The notes: generated from the letters alone by a model not told the origin. 64,000 nt of DNA from Microbacterium sp. SORGH_AS_1204 (GCF_030818935.1 NZ_JAUTBD010000001.1:3410001-3474000); one strand, 5' to 3'. Counted from the stretch's first letter, positions 17,833 to 26,405 are shown. Made by a program: numbers and translations.

Positions 17833-18581
17833 GCGTGATCGTTCCTCCCGCCCTGGTTCCGGTCTCCCCGACCACACGCGTGATCTCCTGCGCGGCCGAC
17901 GAGATCGGCGAGGTCGCCGCCGCGATCGTCGCGACCGTCCCGTCCGATGGCGTGCTCGGGGTGGCGACCGGCTCCTCCCCGCTCGCGCTGTACGCGGCGC
18001 TGATCCGTCGCCGCGCCGAGGGCCTGCGCACCGAGGGGCTGCGCCTGCTCGCCCTCGACGAGTACGTCGGGCTCGCCGCATCCGATCCCCGCTCGTACGC
18101 GGCGTACGTGCGCTCGGTGATCGCCGAGCCGCTCGGCATCCCGGCCCACAACGTCCGCGTGCCGAGCGGCTCGACCGCCGCCGACGGCGCGGCGTACGAG
18201 CGCGCCATCGCCGAAGCCGGCGGCGTCGACGTGCAGATCGTCGGCATCGGACGCAACGGCCACATCGGCTTCAACGAGCCGGGTTCGGATGCCGAGACCC
18301 GCACGCGCGTGGTCGAGCTCGACGAGAGCACGCGCCGCGCCAACGCCGAGCATTTCGGCGGCGACCTCTCCCTGGTGCCGACCCACGCGATGACCCAGGG
18401 CGTCGCAACGATCCTCTCGGCCCGGCGGATCGTGCTCGTGGCCGCCGGCTCCACGAAGGCGGCCGCCCTGCGCGCAGCCCTGACCGGCCCCGTCACCGCC
18501 GACAACCCCGCCTCCTTTCTGCAACGGCATCCCGACGTCACCGTCGTCGCCGACCCCGACGCCCTCCGAGAGGACCGATGA
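17829..18581 (+). CDS. nagB: Glucosamine-6-phosphate deaminase
   Basis: The 250-residue enzyme converts glucosamine-6-phosphate to fructose-6-phosphate and ammonia. The phosphate-binding loop GVATGSSPLALY is at about 39-50, the LDEYVGL motif with the catalytic aspartate at about 76-82, and GRNGHIGFNEPGS with the histidine and glutamate of the active site at about 141-153. It is slightly shorter than the E. coli enzyme and lacks the C-terminal allosteric extension. Overlaps on both sides place it inside the sugar operon. Its presence is the main reason to think that the transported sugar contains glucosamine. Confidence 0.92.
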   Translation: MSVIVPPALVPVSPTTRVISCAADEIGEVAAAIVATVPSDGVLGVATGSSPLALYAALIRRRAEGLRTEGLRLLALDEYVGLAASDPRSYAAYVRSVIAEPLGIPAHNVRVPSGSTAADGAAYERAIAEAGGVDVQIVGIGRNGHIGFNEPGSDAETRTRVVELDESTRRANAEHFGGDLSLVPTHAMTQGVATILSARRIVLVAAGSTKAAALRAALTGPVTADNPASFLQRHPDVTVVADPDALREDR

Positions 18582-21535
18582 CACACCTCGGCGATCCCAC
18601 CCCCGGATCCGACACCCGCCTCCCCCCGCGTGCCTGGCTGCGATCCGACGCCCCGGTCCAGAGCCTCGACGGCGACTGGGCCTTTCTTCTGCACGACGCC
18701 GACCCGGGCGACGACCTCGACGGACCGCCCCCGTTCGCGGCCGTCGACGCCGACGTCACGGGGTGGGACCGCATCCCCGTGCCCTCGCACTGGGGCCTCT
18801 ACGGGCACGGGCACCCCACGTACACGAACATCCGGTACCCCTTCCCGCTCGACCCCCCGCACGTACCCGACGCCAACCCCACCGGCGACCACCGGCGCAC
18901 CTTCGACTGGCATCCCTCTTTCTGCCCGGGCGGACGCACGCTCCTGCGCTTCGAGGGCGTCGAGTCGCTCGCCACGGTGTGGCTGAACGGCACCGAGATC
19001 GGCTGGTTCACGGGCAGTCGGCTCATGACCGAGTTCGACGTGACCGACCACCTTGTCGACGGCGAGAACGTGCTCGCCGTGCGCGTGCACCAGTGGTCGG
19101 CGGCGAGCTACCTCGAAGACCAGGACCAGTGGTGGCTGCCCGGCATCTTCCGCAGTGTCTCGCTGCAGGGCCGGCCCCTGAACGGCCTCGACGACGTCTT
19201 CGTACGCGGCGACCGCGACCCCGCGACCGGCGTCGGAACCCTCGACGTGCGCCCCCGCGGCGGCTGGCCCGTGACCGTGACGGTGCCGGAGCTCGGCATC
19301 CGTGAGACGTGGGCCTCGGAGGGGGCCCCGGCCCCGCTCGCGATCGGTGCGGTCGACGCCTGGACGGCCGAGACGCCCCGCCTCTACGACGTCGAGGTGT
19401 CGACGGATGCCGAGACCGTGCGCCTGCGCGTCGGCTTCCGCCGCATCGAGATCGTCGGCGACCGGCTGCTCGCCGACGGCCGCCCCCTCATCTTCCGCGG
19501 CGTGAACCGCCACGAGACCGACCCCGACCGCGGCCGGGTGTTCGACGAGGACTACGTGCGCGGCGAGCTCGAGCTCATGCGGCGGCACAACATCACCGCG
19601 ATCCGCACCGCGCACCAGCCCCCGCACCCGCGGGTGCTGGAACTGGCCGACGAGATCGGCTTCTGGGTCGTGCTGGAATGCGACCTCGAGACCCATGGGT
19701 TCTGGGACGTCGAGTGGACGGGCAACCCCGCCGACGACCCCGCCTGGCGCGACGCGTGCCTCGACCGCGTCCGCCGCACGGTCGAGCGCGACAAGAACCA
19801 CGCGAGCGTGGTGATGTGGTCGCTCGGCAACGAGTCGGGCACCGGTCGCAACCTCGCCGAGATGGCCGGGTGGATCCGCGAGCGCGACGACTCTCGCCCC
19901 ATCCACTACGAGGGCGACTACGGCGGGGCGTACACCGACGTGTACTCGCGCATGTACCCCACGATGGAAGAGATCGCCTCCGTGTGCGGCGATCAGACCA
20001 TGGCCGTGCACGAGATCGGCCCCGCCGAGGGCGCACGCCAGCGGGCGAAGCCCTTCGTGCTGTGCGAGTTCGCGCACGCGATGGGAAACGGCCCCGGCTC
20101 GCTCGCCGACTACGAGCGGATGGTGGAGCAGTACCCCCGCCTGCACGGCGGGTTCGTGTGGGAGTGGCGCGACCACGGCATCCGCACCCGCACCGCCGAC
20201 GGCACCGAGTTCTTCGCCTACGGCGGCGACTTCGGCGAGCCGGTGCACGACGGCGTCTACCTGATGGACGGCCTCGTGCTCTCGGACGGCACCCCCTCGC
20301 CCGGCCTCGGCGAACTCGCCGCGGTGTGGGCCCCGGTGACGCTCGAACGCGTCGGCGGGCGCGGCTGGCGCGTACGCAACCGGCAGCATTCCCTCTGCAC
20401 CGATCACCTCGACCTGCGCTGGCGAGTCGAAGACGACGGCATCCGGGTCGCCGACGGCGTGCTCCCTGCGCCGATCCTGTCGCCCGGTGCCGAGACGGTG
20501 ATCGAGCTGCCCGCGGCGGGGATCCCGGATGCCACCGGCGAGCGCTGGATCACGCTCGAGGCCGTGTGGCGCGACGCTCCGGCGTGGGGTGCAGCGGGGC
20601 ACGTCGTCTCGCGCGCGCAAGCGCAGGTGAACGCCGTTCCCCCGCGCGCCGCGCGAGCGGCCGTGGGCGGTTGGCGCGGCGACGCGCTGGGCGATGCGGT
20701 GTTCGACCGCCGCGGCGGCCTCGTGCGCTGGCGCGACCTCGAGGTGTCGGGGCCGCTGCCGGAGCTGTGGCGCGCACCCACCGAGAACGACCAGCTCGAC
20801 GGCCAGGGCTCGTACGAGACGGCCGACCCGGCACTGACGAACGGACGCGGCGACGAGAGCACCCCGGCGTCGTCGGTGCGGTGGCTCGAGCGCGGCCTCG
20901 ACCGCCTGCAGCACCGCGTGCTGTCGGTGGAGCGCACCGAGCAGGGGCTCGTGAAGCGCGTGCGGTCGATGGCCGCGCACAGCGCCCAGGGCATCGAGAC
21001 GACGTTCGCGTGGCGCCTCGACGGCGACGGCCTGCGGTTGCACACCGACATCCGCCCGTTCGGCCCGTGGGATTGCACGTGGCCGCGCGTCGGCGCACGG
21101 ATCGGTCTGCCCGGTGCCCTCGCCGACGAGCGGGCGCGGTGGTTCGGCACGGGGCCGGCGGAGTCGTACAGCGACAGCGCCGAGGCCGCGTACGTCGGCC
21201 GCTTCGAGGCCGCCGTCGACGAGCTCGGCGTCGCCTACGGTCGCCCACAAGAGACCGGGCACCGCCCCGGTCTTCGCGCCCTCGACCTCGGCCCGCTGCA
21301 CCTGCGCGCCGTCGCCTCGGGCTCGACCGGGCTCCCCGGCTTCCAGCTCGACCGTCACACCGCGCAAGAGCGCACCGGCGTCGCGCACGCGCATGAGCTG
21401 CCGCCGTCGCAGGGACTGTGGCTGTACCTCGACTCCTCCCAGCACGGCCTGGGCTCGCGCGCATGCGGCCCCGACGTGCTGCCCCGCCACGCCCTGTGGC
21501 CGCGCGCGGTGTCGTGGACGGTGGTGTTCGAGTAA
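18578..21535 (+). CDS. Beta-galactosidase, glycoside hydrolase family 2
   Basis: A 985-residue LacZ-type enzyme with the five expected parts: sugar-binding domain, immunoglobulin-like domain, TIM barrel (about 300-590), a second Ig-like domain and the beta-gal small chain. The acid/base glutamate is in WSLGNESG (near residue 418), the nucleophile glutamate in CEFAHAMGNG (near 495) and the small-chain motif in ELWRAPTENDQ (near 734). No signal peptide is seen, so it cleaves imported beta-galactosides. The ATG overlaps the nagB stop by ATGA, making it the last gene of the operon. Exo-beta-glucosaminidases also belong to GH2, but the intact small chain favours galactosidase. Confidence 0.9.
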   Translation: MTHLGDPTPGSDTRLPPRAWLRSDAPVQSLDGDWAFLLHDADPGDDLDGPPPFAAVDADVTGWDRIPVPSHWGLYGHGHPTYTNIRYPFPLDPPHVPDANPTGDHRRTFDWHPSFCPGGRTLLRFEGVESLATVWLNGTEIGWFTGSRLMTEFDVTDHLVDGENVLAVRVHQWSAASYLEDQDQWWLPGIFRSVSLQGRPLNGLDDVFVRGDRDPATGVGTLDVRPRGGWPVTVTVPELGIRETWASEGAPAPLAIGAVDAWTAETPRLYDVEVSTDAETVRLRVGFRRIEIVGDRLLADGRPLIFRGVNRHETDPDRGRVFDEDYVRGELELMRRHNITAIRTAHQPPHPRVLELADEIGFWVVLECDLETHGFWDVEWTGNPADDPAWRDACLDRVRRTVERDKNHASVVMWSLGNESGTGRNLAEMAGWIRERDDSRPIHYEGDYGGAYTDVYSRMYPTMEEIASVCGDQTMAVHEIGPAEGARQRAKPFVLCEFAHAMGNGPGSLADYERMVEQYPRLHGGFVWEWRDHGIRTRTADGTEFFAYGGDFGEPVHDGVYLMDGLVLSDGTPSPGLGELAAVWAPVTLERVGGRGWRVRNRQHSLCTDHLDLRWRVEDDGIRVADGVLPAPILSPGAETVIELPAAGIPDATGERWITLEAVWRDAPAWGAAGHVVSRAQAQVNAVPPRAARAAVGGWRGDALGDAVFDRRGGLVRWRDLEVSGPLPELWRAPTENDQLDGQGSYETADPALTNGRGDESTPASSVRWLERGLDRLQHRVLSVERTEQGLVKRVRSMAAHSAQGIETTFAWRLDGDGLRLHTDIRPFGPWDCTWPRVGARIGLPGALADERARWFGTGPAESYSDSAEAAYVGRFEAAVDELGVAYGRPQETGHRPGLRALDLGPLHLRAVASGSTGLPGFQLDRHTAQERTGVAHAHELPPSQGLWLYLDSSQHGLGSRACGPDVLPRHALWPRAVSWTVVFE

Positions 21536-21562
21536 GCGGGGCGCGGAGCGCATAATCGATGG

Positions 21563-21604
21563 CCCCGTTTTTATGAGATAGTGCCCTAAGTCAGAAAAAC
21601 GGGG
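21563..21604. promoter_or_regulatory. Promoter-region dyad upstream of the Fic gene
   Basis: Perfect 10-bp arms CCCCGTTTTT (21563-21572) and AAAAACGGGG (21595-21604) enclose 22 bp of AT-rich DNA. The dyad lies 28 bp after the beta-galactosidase stop and 9 bp before the Fic start. It could be an operator over the fic promoter or a terminator for the sugar operon; the AT-rich centre favours an operator. Confidence 0.5.
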
Positions 21605-21613
21605 CGGCCTCTT

Positions 21614-22891
21614 ATGAGTTCTGAACAGCAGCCGACACCTGTGGACGCCGCCGCTGAAAACGAGCGGACGGCGTCCCCCAACGTTGGCCCAGCAGGCCAG
21701 CAGCGGGACACTCCCTGGCCGCCCGTCGCCCATGAAACGCGAGGATGGGTGCCGGCCGCGGCCGTCGGCATCCGCGCTGCGCGCGCGGGTTATGCCCGTG
21801 TCGATTACGAAGCATCCGTGCCCCCGTCGATCGCCTCCCTGCATCCTGTACTCATGCCCCACATCGCCGCAGAGGCGGAGGAAGCCGCGGCTGAACTGAC
21901 GCGGTTCGACGCCGAACTCGGCAGCCGGGTCGCCGGTTTCGCACCCGTTCTCTTGCGGTCGGAGGCCGCGTCCTCGTCGCAGATCGAGAATCTCACCGCA
22001 TCCGCCCGTGCGATCTTCTCCGCCGAGCTCGGTGCGAAGGGATCACGGAACGCTGAGCTGGTCACCGCGAACACCCGCTCGCTGCAGGCGGCTCTCGAGC
22101 TCGCCGAGCAGATCACGCCCGACAGCATCGCGTCGATGCACCGCGTGTTGATGGAGTCGCAGCCACGGCACACCCCCGGCGAATATCGGACGGAACAGGT
22201 GTGGATCGGCGCCCGGAGCGACTCACCCGTCGACGCCGAGTTCGTCCCTCCACACCACGAACGCGTCGCGGATCTCGTCGAAGACGTCACTCGTTTCGCC
22301 GCCCGTTGGGATGTGCCGTCGCTCACCTCCGTCGCGATCGCCCACGCACAGTTCGAGACGATCCACCCGTACACCGATGGCAACGGCCGAACGGGGCGAG
22401 CCCTGGCGCAGTCGATGCTCCGATACCGGGGCGTCACGACGAACGTCGCGATCCCCGTGTCCGCGGGCCTCCTGGCCGACGTCGACGGGTACCACGCCGC
22501 GCTGACCGCCTACCGCCGGGGAGACCCGAACCCGATTGTGCGGGCCTTCGCATCCGCAGCCTTTCGCGCCGTCGCCAACAGTCGTGAACTCGTCTCCGCC
22601 ATCGACGAGATCCGCGCCACGTGGGCCGATCGACTGACCGTCCGTCGCGACTCCAGTGCCTGGCGACTGCTCGACGTTTTCACGCACCAACCTGTGCTCG
22701 ACTCCGCGACCGCCGCTGCGGAACTCGGAGTCTCGCAGCCGAACGTGTACCCGCCGCTGAGGGCGCTCGTCGACGCGGGAATCGTCCGCTCCAAGGCGGA
22801 GCACAAGCTCGGACCGTTCTGGCGCAGCGAGGAGATCCTGGACGCCATCGACGCGTTCGCGGCAAGGGCGGGGCGCCGTCAGCGCAACTGA
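21614..22891 (+). CDS. Fic family protein (predicted AMP transferase)
   Basis: The 425-residue protein contains the Fic core motif HPYTDGNGRTGR at about 251-262, matching HPFxxGNGR with tyrosine for phenylalanine, so the catalytic histidine and phosphate-binding loop are intact. An N-terminal inhibitory helix motif, SxxxEN in SSSQIENL near residue 122, is the class II auto-inhibition signature. A C-terminal winged-helix-like region (about 340-400, AAAELGVSQPNVYPPLRALVDAG) is usual in this subfamily. Family members transfer AMP or another nucleotide moiety to target proteins. No toxin partner gene is adjacent. The target is unknown. Confidence 0.88.
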   Translation: MSSEQQPTPVDAAAENERTASPNVGPAGQQRDTPWPPVAHETRGWVPAAAVGIRAARAGYARVDYEASVPPSIASLHPVLMPHIAAEAEEAAAELTRFDAELGSRVAGFAPVLLRSEAASSSQIENLTASARAIFSAELGAKGSRNAELVTANTRSLQAALELAEQITPDSIASMHRVLMESQPRHTPGEYRTEQVWIGARSDSPVDAEFVPPHHERVADLVEDVTRFAARWDVPSLTSVAIAHAQFETIHPYTDGNGRTGRALAQSMLRYRGVTTNVAIPVSAGLLADVDGYHAALTAYRRGDPNPIVRAFASAAFRAVANSRELVSAIDEIRATWADRLTVRRDSSAWRLLDVFTHQPVLDSATAAAELGVSQPNVYPPLRALVDAGIVRSKAEHKLGPFWRSEEILDAIDAFAARAGRRQRN

Positions 22892-22934
22892 CTCGCCGTG
22901 ACGACGCCCGCGTCGTGGGCTCGTTGCCCAGCGC

Positions 22935-24032
22935 TCAGACCTCGACGCCTTCCCCCGCGAACGCCGGCCCCACGTACCGCGCCGAGGGGCGGATGATTTT
23001 CGCGTCGCGCGCCTGTTCGAGCACGTGCGCCGTCCAGCCGATCGTGCGCGCCAGCGCGAAGGTCGGCGTGAACATCTCACGCGGGACGCCGCACTGCTCC
23101 ATCACGACGGCGGCGTAAAACTCGACGTTCGCGTGCAGCGGCCGCTCCGGTCGACGCTCCGCGAGCTGGCGTTCGGCGTCGGCCTGGAACGCCAGCGCCT
23201 GCGTCACACGTGACCCGCCGAGACCGCGGGCGACCTCGCGCAGGAGCTCCGACCGCGGATCGGCCGTGCGATACACCGCGTGCCCGAACCCCATGAGTCG
23301 TCTCCCCGCCGCCAGTTGGCCGGCGATCCACGCCTCGGGGTCGTCGCCCGCCCGGTCGAGGCTGTCGAGGGCGCGCGCCGGGGCTCCGCCGTGCAACGGC
23401 CCTGACAGCGCTCCGAGCGCGCCGGTCAGGCAGGATGCCATGTCGGCCCCCGTCGACGCGATGACCCGCGCCGTGAACGTCGAGGCGTTGAAGCCGTGGT
23501 CCATCGCCGCGATGAGGTAGGCCGACAGCGCGTGCACGTGGGCGGCATCCGGGGTGCGGCCCGTCACCGCCTCGAGGTAGTCCGCGACGACGCCGCCGCC
23601 GGTCGCCGCCGCGCCGGCGAGGGCAATCGGTGTGACCGCCGCGAAACGGATCGCCTCCTCGAGCCTCTGCGCCTCATCGAGGTCGTAGAGCGCCGACGAG
23701 CCGCGCATGGATGCCGCGAGGGTCCACACCGCGCGCAGGGCCACGAGCGGTTGGTCGGTGCGCGCCCCGACCGCGGCGATGAGTTCCGGCATCCGCGGGT
23801 CGGACTGTGCGGCGGCGATGCGCTCCGCGAAGGCCGCGCTGCGCGCGGCATCGGGCAGGCCGCCGACCACGAGCAGGTGCCAGACGTCTTCGAACGAACG
23901 GGTGCGAGCCAGCTCGACCGCCGACCAGCCGCGGTACTGGTACCAGCCGGCCTCGCCGTTCACGTCGCTGATGGTCGTCTCGGCCGCGACGACGCCGTTG
24001 AGGCCGCGGGGCACATCGATGAGATCGTTCAT
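22935..24032 (-). CDS. Citrate synthase-like enzyme (CitA type)
   Basis: A 365-residue citrate/2-methylcitrate synthase family member, close in layout to actinobacterial citrate synthase 2. The two catalytic histidines are in DHGFNAST (near 178) and MGFGHAVY (near 250). The acidic catalytic position is glutamate (HANVEFYAAVV near 302) instead of the aspartate of classical enzymes; the CitA subfamily commonly has this residue. The start at 24032 matches MNDLIDVPRGLNGV, where the family begins; there is no Shine-Dalgarno and a CACACT box sits 6 nt upstream. It diverges from a second, HTH-bearing synthase across 52 bp. Whether it makes citrate or 2-methylcitrate cannot be told. Confidence 0.87.
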   Translation of the reverse strand: MNDLIDVPRGLNGVVAAETTISDVNGEAGWYQYRGWSAVELARTRSFEDVWHLLVVGGLPDAARSAAFAERIAAAQSDPRMPELIAAVGARTDQPLVALRAVWTLAASMRGSSALYDLDEAQRLEEAIRFAAVTPIALAGAAATGGGVVADYLEAVTGRTPDAAHVHALSAYLIAAMDHGFNASTFTARVIASTGADMASCLTGALGALSGPLHGGAPARALDSLDRAGDDPEAWIAGQLAAGRRLMGFGHAVYRTADPRSELLREVARGLGGSRVTQALAFQADAERQLAERRPERPLHANVEFYAAVVMEQCGVPREMFTPTFALARTIGWTAHVLEQARDAKIIRPSARYVGPAFAGEGVEV

Positions 24033-24064
24033 GCGCTCAGTGTGGAAACATGACGACGACGGCG

Positions 24065-24074
24065 TCAACGTTGA
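24065..24074. promoter_or_regulatory. Palindrome between divergent citrate synthase genes
   Basis: TCAACGTTGA is a perfect 10-bp palindrome in the 52-bp gap between the two divergent synthase genes. It ends 10 bp before the ATG of the HTH-bearing enzyme. It is a plausible operator for that protein, but this is inference from position. Confidence 0.4.
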
Positions 24075-24084
24075 TCGGATCAAG

Positions 24085-25260
24085 ATGACCGCGCCTCTTC
24101 CCCGCCTTTCGGCCGCACAGGTCGCCGCCCGCCTCGGCGTCAAACCCGAGACCGTGTACGCCTACGTCTCGCGCGGGTTGCTCACCCGCGAACGCCACGC
24201 GAACGGCTCGACGTTCGACGCGCTCGAAGTCGAGGCGTTCGCGGCGAGCCGCCGGCGCACGGCGACACGCGCTCCCGCCCACCCCACCACCGGGATGCCG
24301 CTGGCCGTCGTGCAGACCGACATCGCCGACATCGAAGACGACGAGCTGCTGTACCGCGGCCGCCGGGCGCGCGACATGATCGACCGTCCGTTCGCCGAGG
24401 TCGTCGCGTGGCTGTGGGATGCCGAGCGCACCGATGCGCCCGACCCGGCCATCGGCAGCGCGCGCGAGATGGTGGCCGCCCTGCCTCCGCACGCGGGGGC
24501 CATGGACCGCCTGCGTGCGGCCCTCACCGGGTTGGCCGCCGACGACCCCCTGCGGCAGGACCCGTCACCCGCCACTCTGCACCGCATCGGGTGGACGCTG
24601 CTCACGGGCCTTCCCGTCGCCCTGGGCGGCGACCCGCACCCCGACATCGCGCGGTCGCTGACCAGCGCCTGGGGCACGTCGGCATCGGCGGACGCCGCCG
24701 TCAACGCCGCCCTCGTCCTGCTCATCGATCACGATCTCGCCGTGTCGACGTTCGCCGCTCGTGTCGCCGCCTCCGCCCGCGCCGACGGCTACGCCGCTGT
24801 CAGCGCCGCCCTGGGCGCTGCCGACTCCCCCCTGCACATCTCCGCCGCGACGCGCACCGCCCGCCTGCTCATCCGCGTGCGCCGGGGTCTCGAACCCGAG
24901 CGGGCTCTGGCCGAAGCGCTGCAGGACGGAAACGGCATCCCGGGCTTCGGGCACCCGCTCTACGCGGGCGTCGACGATCGGGCCGACGCGCTCTTCCCGC
25001 TTCTCGCGGATCTCCCCGATGGGAAGGGGACGATGGATGCCGTGCACCGCCTCGCCGACGTGGTGGCGGGCCGCACCCGGCTACGGCCCAACGTCGACCT
25101 CGCGCTGGCGGCGTTGGCATCCGGAGCTCGTCTGCCGGATGACGCGGCGAGCACGATCTTCGGCGTGGGCCGCATCGCCGGGTGGATCGCGCACATCGCC
25201 GCGGAGTACGAGGAGCCGGCGATGCGACTTCGACCCCGGGGTGAATACGTGGGACGGTAG
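24085..25260 (+). CDS. Citrate synthase-like protein with N-terminal helix-turn-helix
   Basis: The 391-residue product begins with a MerR/excisionase-like HTH (residues 8-55: LSAAQVAARLGVKPETVYAYVSRG then EVEAFAASRR) and continues as a citrate synthase-like domain. The catalytic equivalents are IDHDLAVSTF (near 216), GFGHPLYAG (near 290) and PNVDLAL (near 336, aspartate kept), so activity is possible. Such HTH fusions occur in Actinobacteria next to a second synthase; a dual enzyme and regulator role has been suggested by architecture, not shown here. The start is the ATG at 24085, immediately before the HTH. Confidence 0.85.
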   Translation: MTAPLPRLSAAQVAARLGVKPETVYAYVSRGLLTRERHANGSTFDALEVEAFAASRRRTATRAPAHPTTGMPLAVVQTDIADIEDDELLYRGRRARDMIDRPFAEVVAWLWDAERTDAPDPAIGSAREMVAALPPHAGAMDRLRAALTGLAADDPLRQDPSPATLHRIGWTLLTGLPVALGGDPHPDIARSLTSAWGTSASADAAVNAALVLLIDHDLAVSTFAARVAASARADGYAAVSAALGAADSPLHISAATRTARLLIRVRRGLEPERALAEALQDGNGIPGFGHPLYAGVDDRADALFPLLADLPDGKGTMDAVHRLADVVAGRTRLRPNVDLALAALASGARLPDDAASTIFGVGRIAGWIAHIAAEYEEPAMRLRPRGEYVGR

Positions 25261-25266
25261 TCACCT

Positions 25267-25288
25267 CCTAGCCAGGTCGATGGCTAGG
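25267..25288. promoter_or_regulatory. Operator dyad of the toxin-antitoxin operon
   Basis: Perfect 8-bp arms CCTAGCCA (25267-25274) and TGGCTAGG (25281-25288) flank 6 bp. The right arm overlaps the TAGGAT -10 box (25285-25290), which lies 6 nt before the antitoxin ATG. This is the expected place for autoregulation by an antitoxin or toxin-antitoxin complex. Confidence 0.65.
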
Positions 25289-25290
25289 AT
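25285..25290 (+). promoter_or_regulatory. Leaderless -10 box of the toxin-antitoxin operon
   Basis: TAGGAT, then 6 nt, then the ATG at 25297. There is no Shine-Dalgarno, consistent with a leaderless transcript. Confidence 0.55.
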
Positions 25291-25296
25291 GCCGCC

Positions 25297-25548
25297 ATGA
25301 TGTACAACGTCCTCGAGGCGAGGAACAACCTGTCGAAGCTGATCGCCGACGTCGAGTCGGGGATCGAGGTCACCATCGCCCGGCGCGGTGTGCCGGTGGC
25401 ACGTATCGTTCCGATGGATTACGCACCGGAGCGACCGCGAAACGCGTTCGCAGCCTGGCTGCGTGAGCACCCGCTCACGCCCGAACGCGCGCGACCCGTC
25501 GAGGACATCGACGCGATCGTCGCCGAGAATCGAGCCGCCGGGGCGTGA
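25297..25548 (+). CDS. Antitoxin, Phd/YefM family
   Basis: An 83-residue protein whose first 45 residues carry the Phd/YefM dimerisation and DNA-binding fold: NVLEARNNLSKLIADVESG then EVTIARRGVPVARIVPM. The C-terminal half is charged (ERARPVEDIDAIVAENRA) and should be the part that wraps the toxin. ATGs at 25297 and 25300 are both possible. The stop overlaps the toxin start by GTGA. It is expected to neutralise the PIN-domain RNase encoded next and repress the operon through the dyad upstream. Confidence 0.87.
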   Translation: MMYNVLEARNNLSKLIADVESGIEVTIARRGVPVARIVPMDYAPERPRNAFAAWLREHPLTPERARPVEDIDAIVAENRAAGA

Positions 25549-25943
25549 TCTATGTCGACAGTTGCCTCATCATCTACGCGGTCGAGCGTGACGACGCCCT
25601 CGGCGAGAGGGCGCGCGCGGTGCTCTCGTCGGCGGAGCTCCCGCTCGCTCTGAGCCCGCTCGTCATGCTCGAGTCGCTGGTGAGACCGATGAGAGACGGC
25701 GACGCGCAGGCGCAGCTGACCATGTGGAGTGCGTTCGATGCTTTCGAACTGCTGCCGGTCGAGCCCGACACGTTCCTCGACGCGGCGATGCTGCGTGCAC
25801 GCTATCGAGGCCTGCAGACCGCGGACGCCCTGCATCTGGCCGTCGCCCGACGGACCGGGTGCACGGCGTTCTGGACGAACGACTCTCGCCTGGAGGCCGC
25901 GGCGCCCGGGCTCGCGATCGACGTGATCGGGGCACCGAGCTGA
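25545..25943 (+). CDS. PIN-domain toxin (VapC-like RNase)
   Basis: The 132-residue protein starts IYVDSCLIIYAVE, containing the first metal-binding aspartate of PIN nucleases. The remaining acidic residues are in MLESLVRP (glutamate), TADALHLAVA (aspartate) and FWTNDSRLEA (aspartate), so the four-residue active site is complete. PIN toxins cleave RNA, usually tRNA or rRNA loops. GTG start at 25545, overlapping the antitoxin stop. It probably acts in the cytosol when the labile antitoxin is lost. Confidence 0.88.
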   Translation: MIYVDSCLIIYAVERDDALGERARAVLSSAELPLALSPLVMLESLVRPMRDGDAQAQLTMWSAFDAFELLPVEPDTFLDAAMLRARYRGLQTADALHLAVARRTGCTAFWTNDSRLEAAAPGLAIDVIGAPS

Positions 25944-25985
25944 CCGGCGCACGGGTGGGCAACCGCACACGGTGAGCGGACCGGG

Positions 25986-26399
25986 TCAAGAGACCCCGAC
26001 CAGCGTCAGCACGCTCCGCAGTCCTTCCGGCGTCCCCGGCCAGTGTCGCTCGATCGCTGGCATCCCGGCATGCCGGATGGCGAAGCGCAGCGCGACGGCG
26101 ACGACGATGGCGTCATCGGCGTATCCGATGACGGGCAGGAAGTCGGGGACGATGTCGATCGGCGAGAGCAGGTAGACGAGGAGGCCCGCGAGCCACCACC
26201 GGGTCCCCCTCGGCACTGTCGGGTCGACCACCAACCGCCGGATCAGGCGCACCACATCGGGTGCGAGCCGCAGCAGGTCCCGCCAGTTCACCGAGGCACC
26301 CGCTCGTCGCTGCTGCCACCACAGCACCGCGATCAGCGCGACCCACAGCGCGGCGACACCGGCCAATACGCAGGCGACGACGACGAGCCACTCAGGCAC
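25986..26399 (-). CDS. DUF1232 (YkvA-like) membrane protein
   Basis: A 137-residue protein with an N-terminal helix (residues 4-27, VVVACVLAGVAALWVALIAV) and the DUF1232 core LLVYLLSPIDIVPDFLPVIG with the following YADDAIVVAVALRFAIR. The function of the family is unknown. It lies 6 bp after the mobA-type gene on the same strand, so it may be cotranscribed with the molybdenum-cofactor genes, although no functional link is known. It converges with the toxin gene. Confidence 0.85.
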   Translation of the reverse strand: MPEWLVVVACVLAGVAALWVALIAVLWWQQRRAGASVNWRDLLRLAPDVVRLIRRLVVDPTVPRGTRWWLAGLLVYLLSPIDIVPDFLPVIGYADDAIVVAVALRFAIRHAGMPAIERHWPGTPEGLRSVLTLVGVS

Positions 26400-26405
26400 G
26401 GGTGA

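Noticed and set aside
18578-21535. Exo-beta-glucosaminidase instead of beta-galactosidase
   Set aside because: The CEFAHAMGNG nucleophile motif and an intact beta-gal small chain match LacZ-type enzymes.
22935-24032. Loss of activity by Asp-to-Glu change in the citrate synthase
   Set aside because: The glutamate in NVEF is usual in the CitA-like subfamily and is not a sign of decay.
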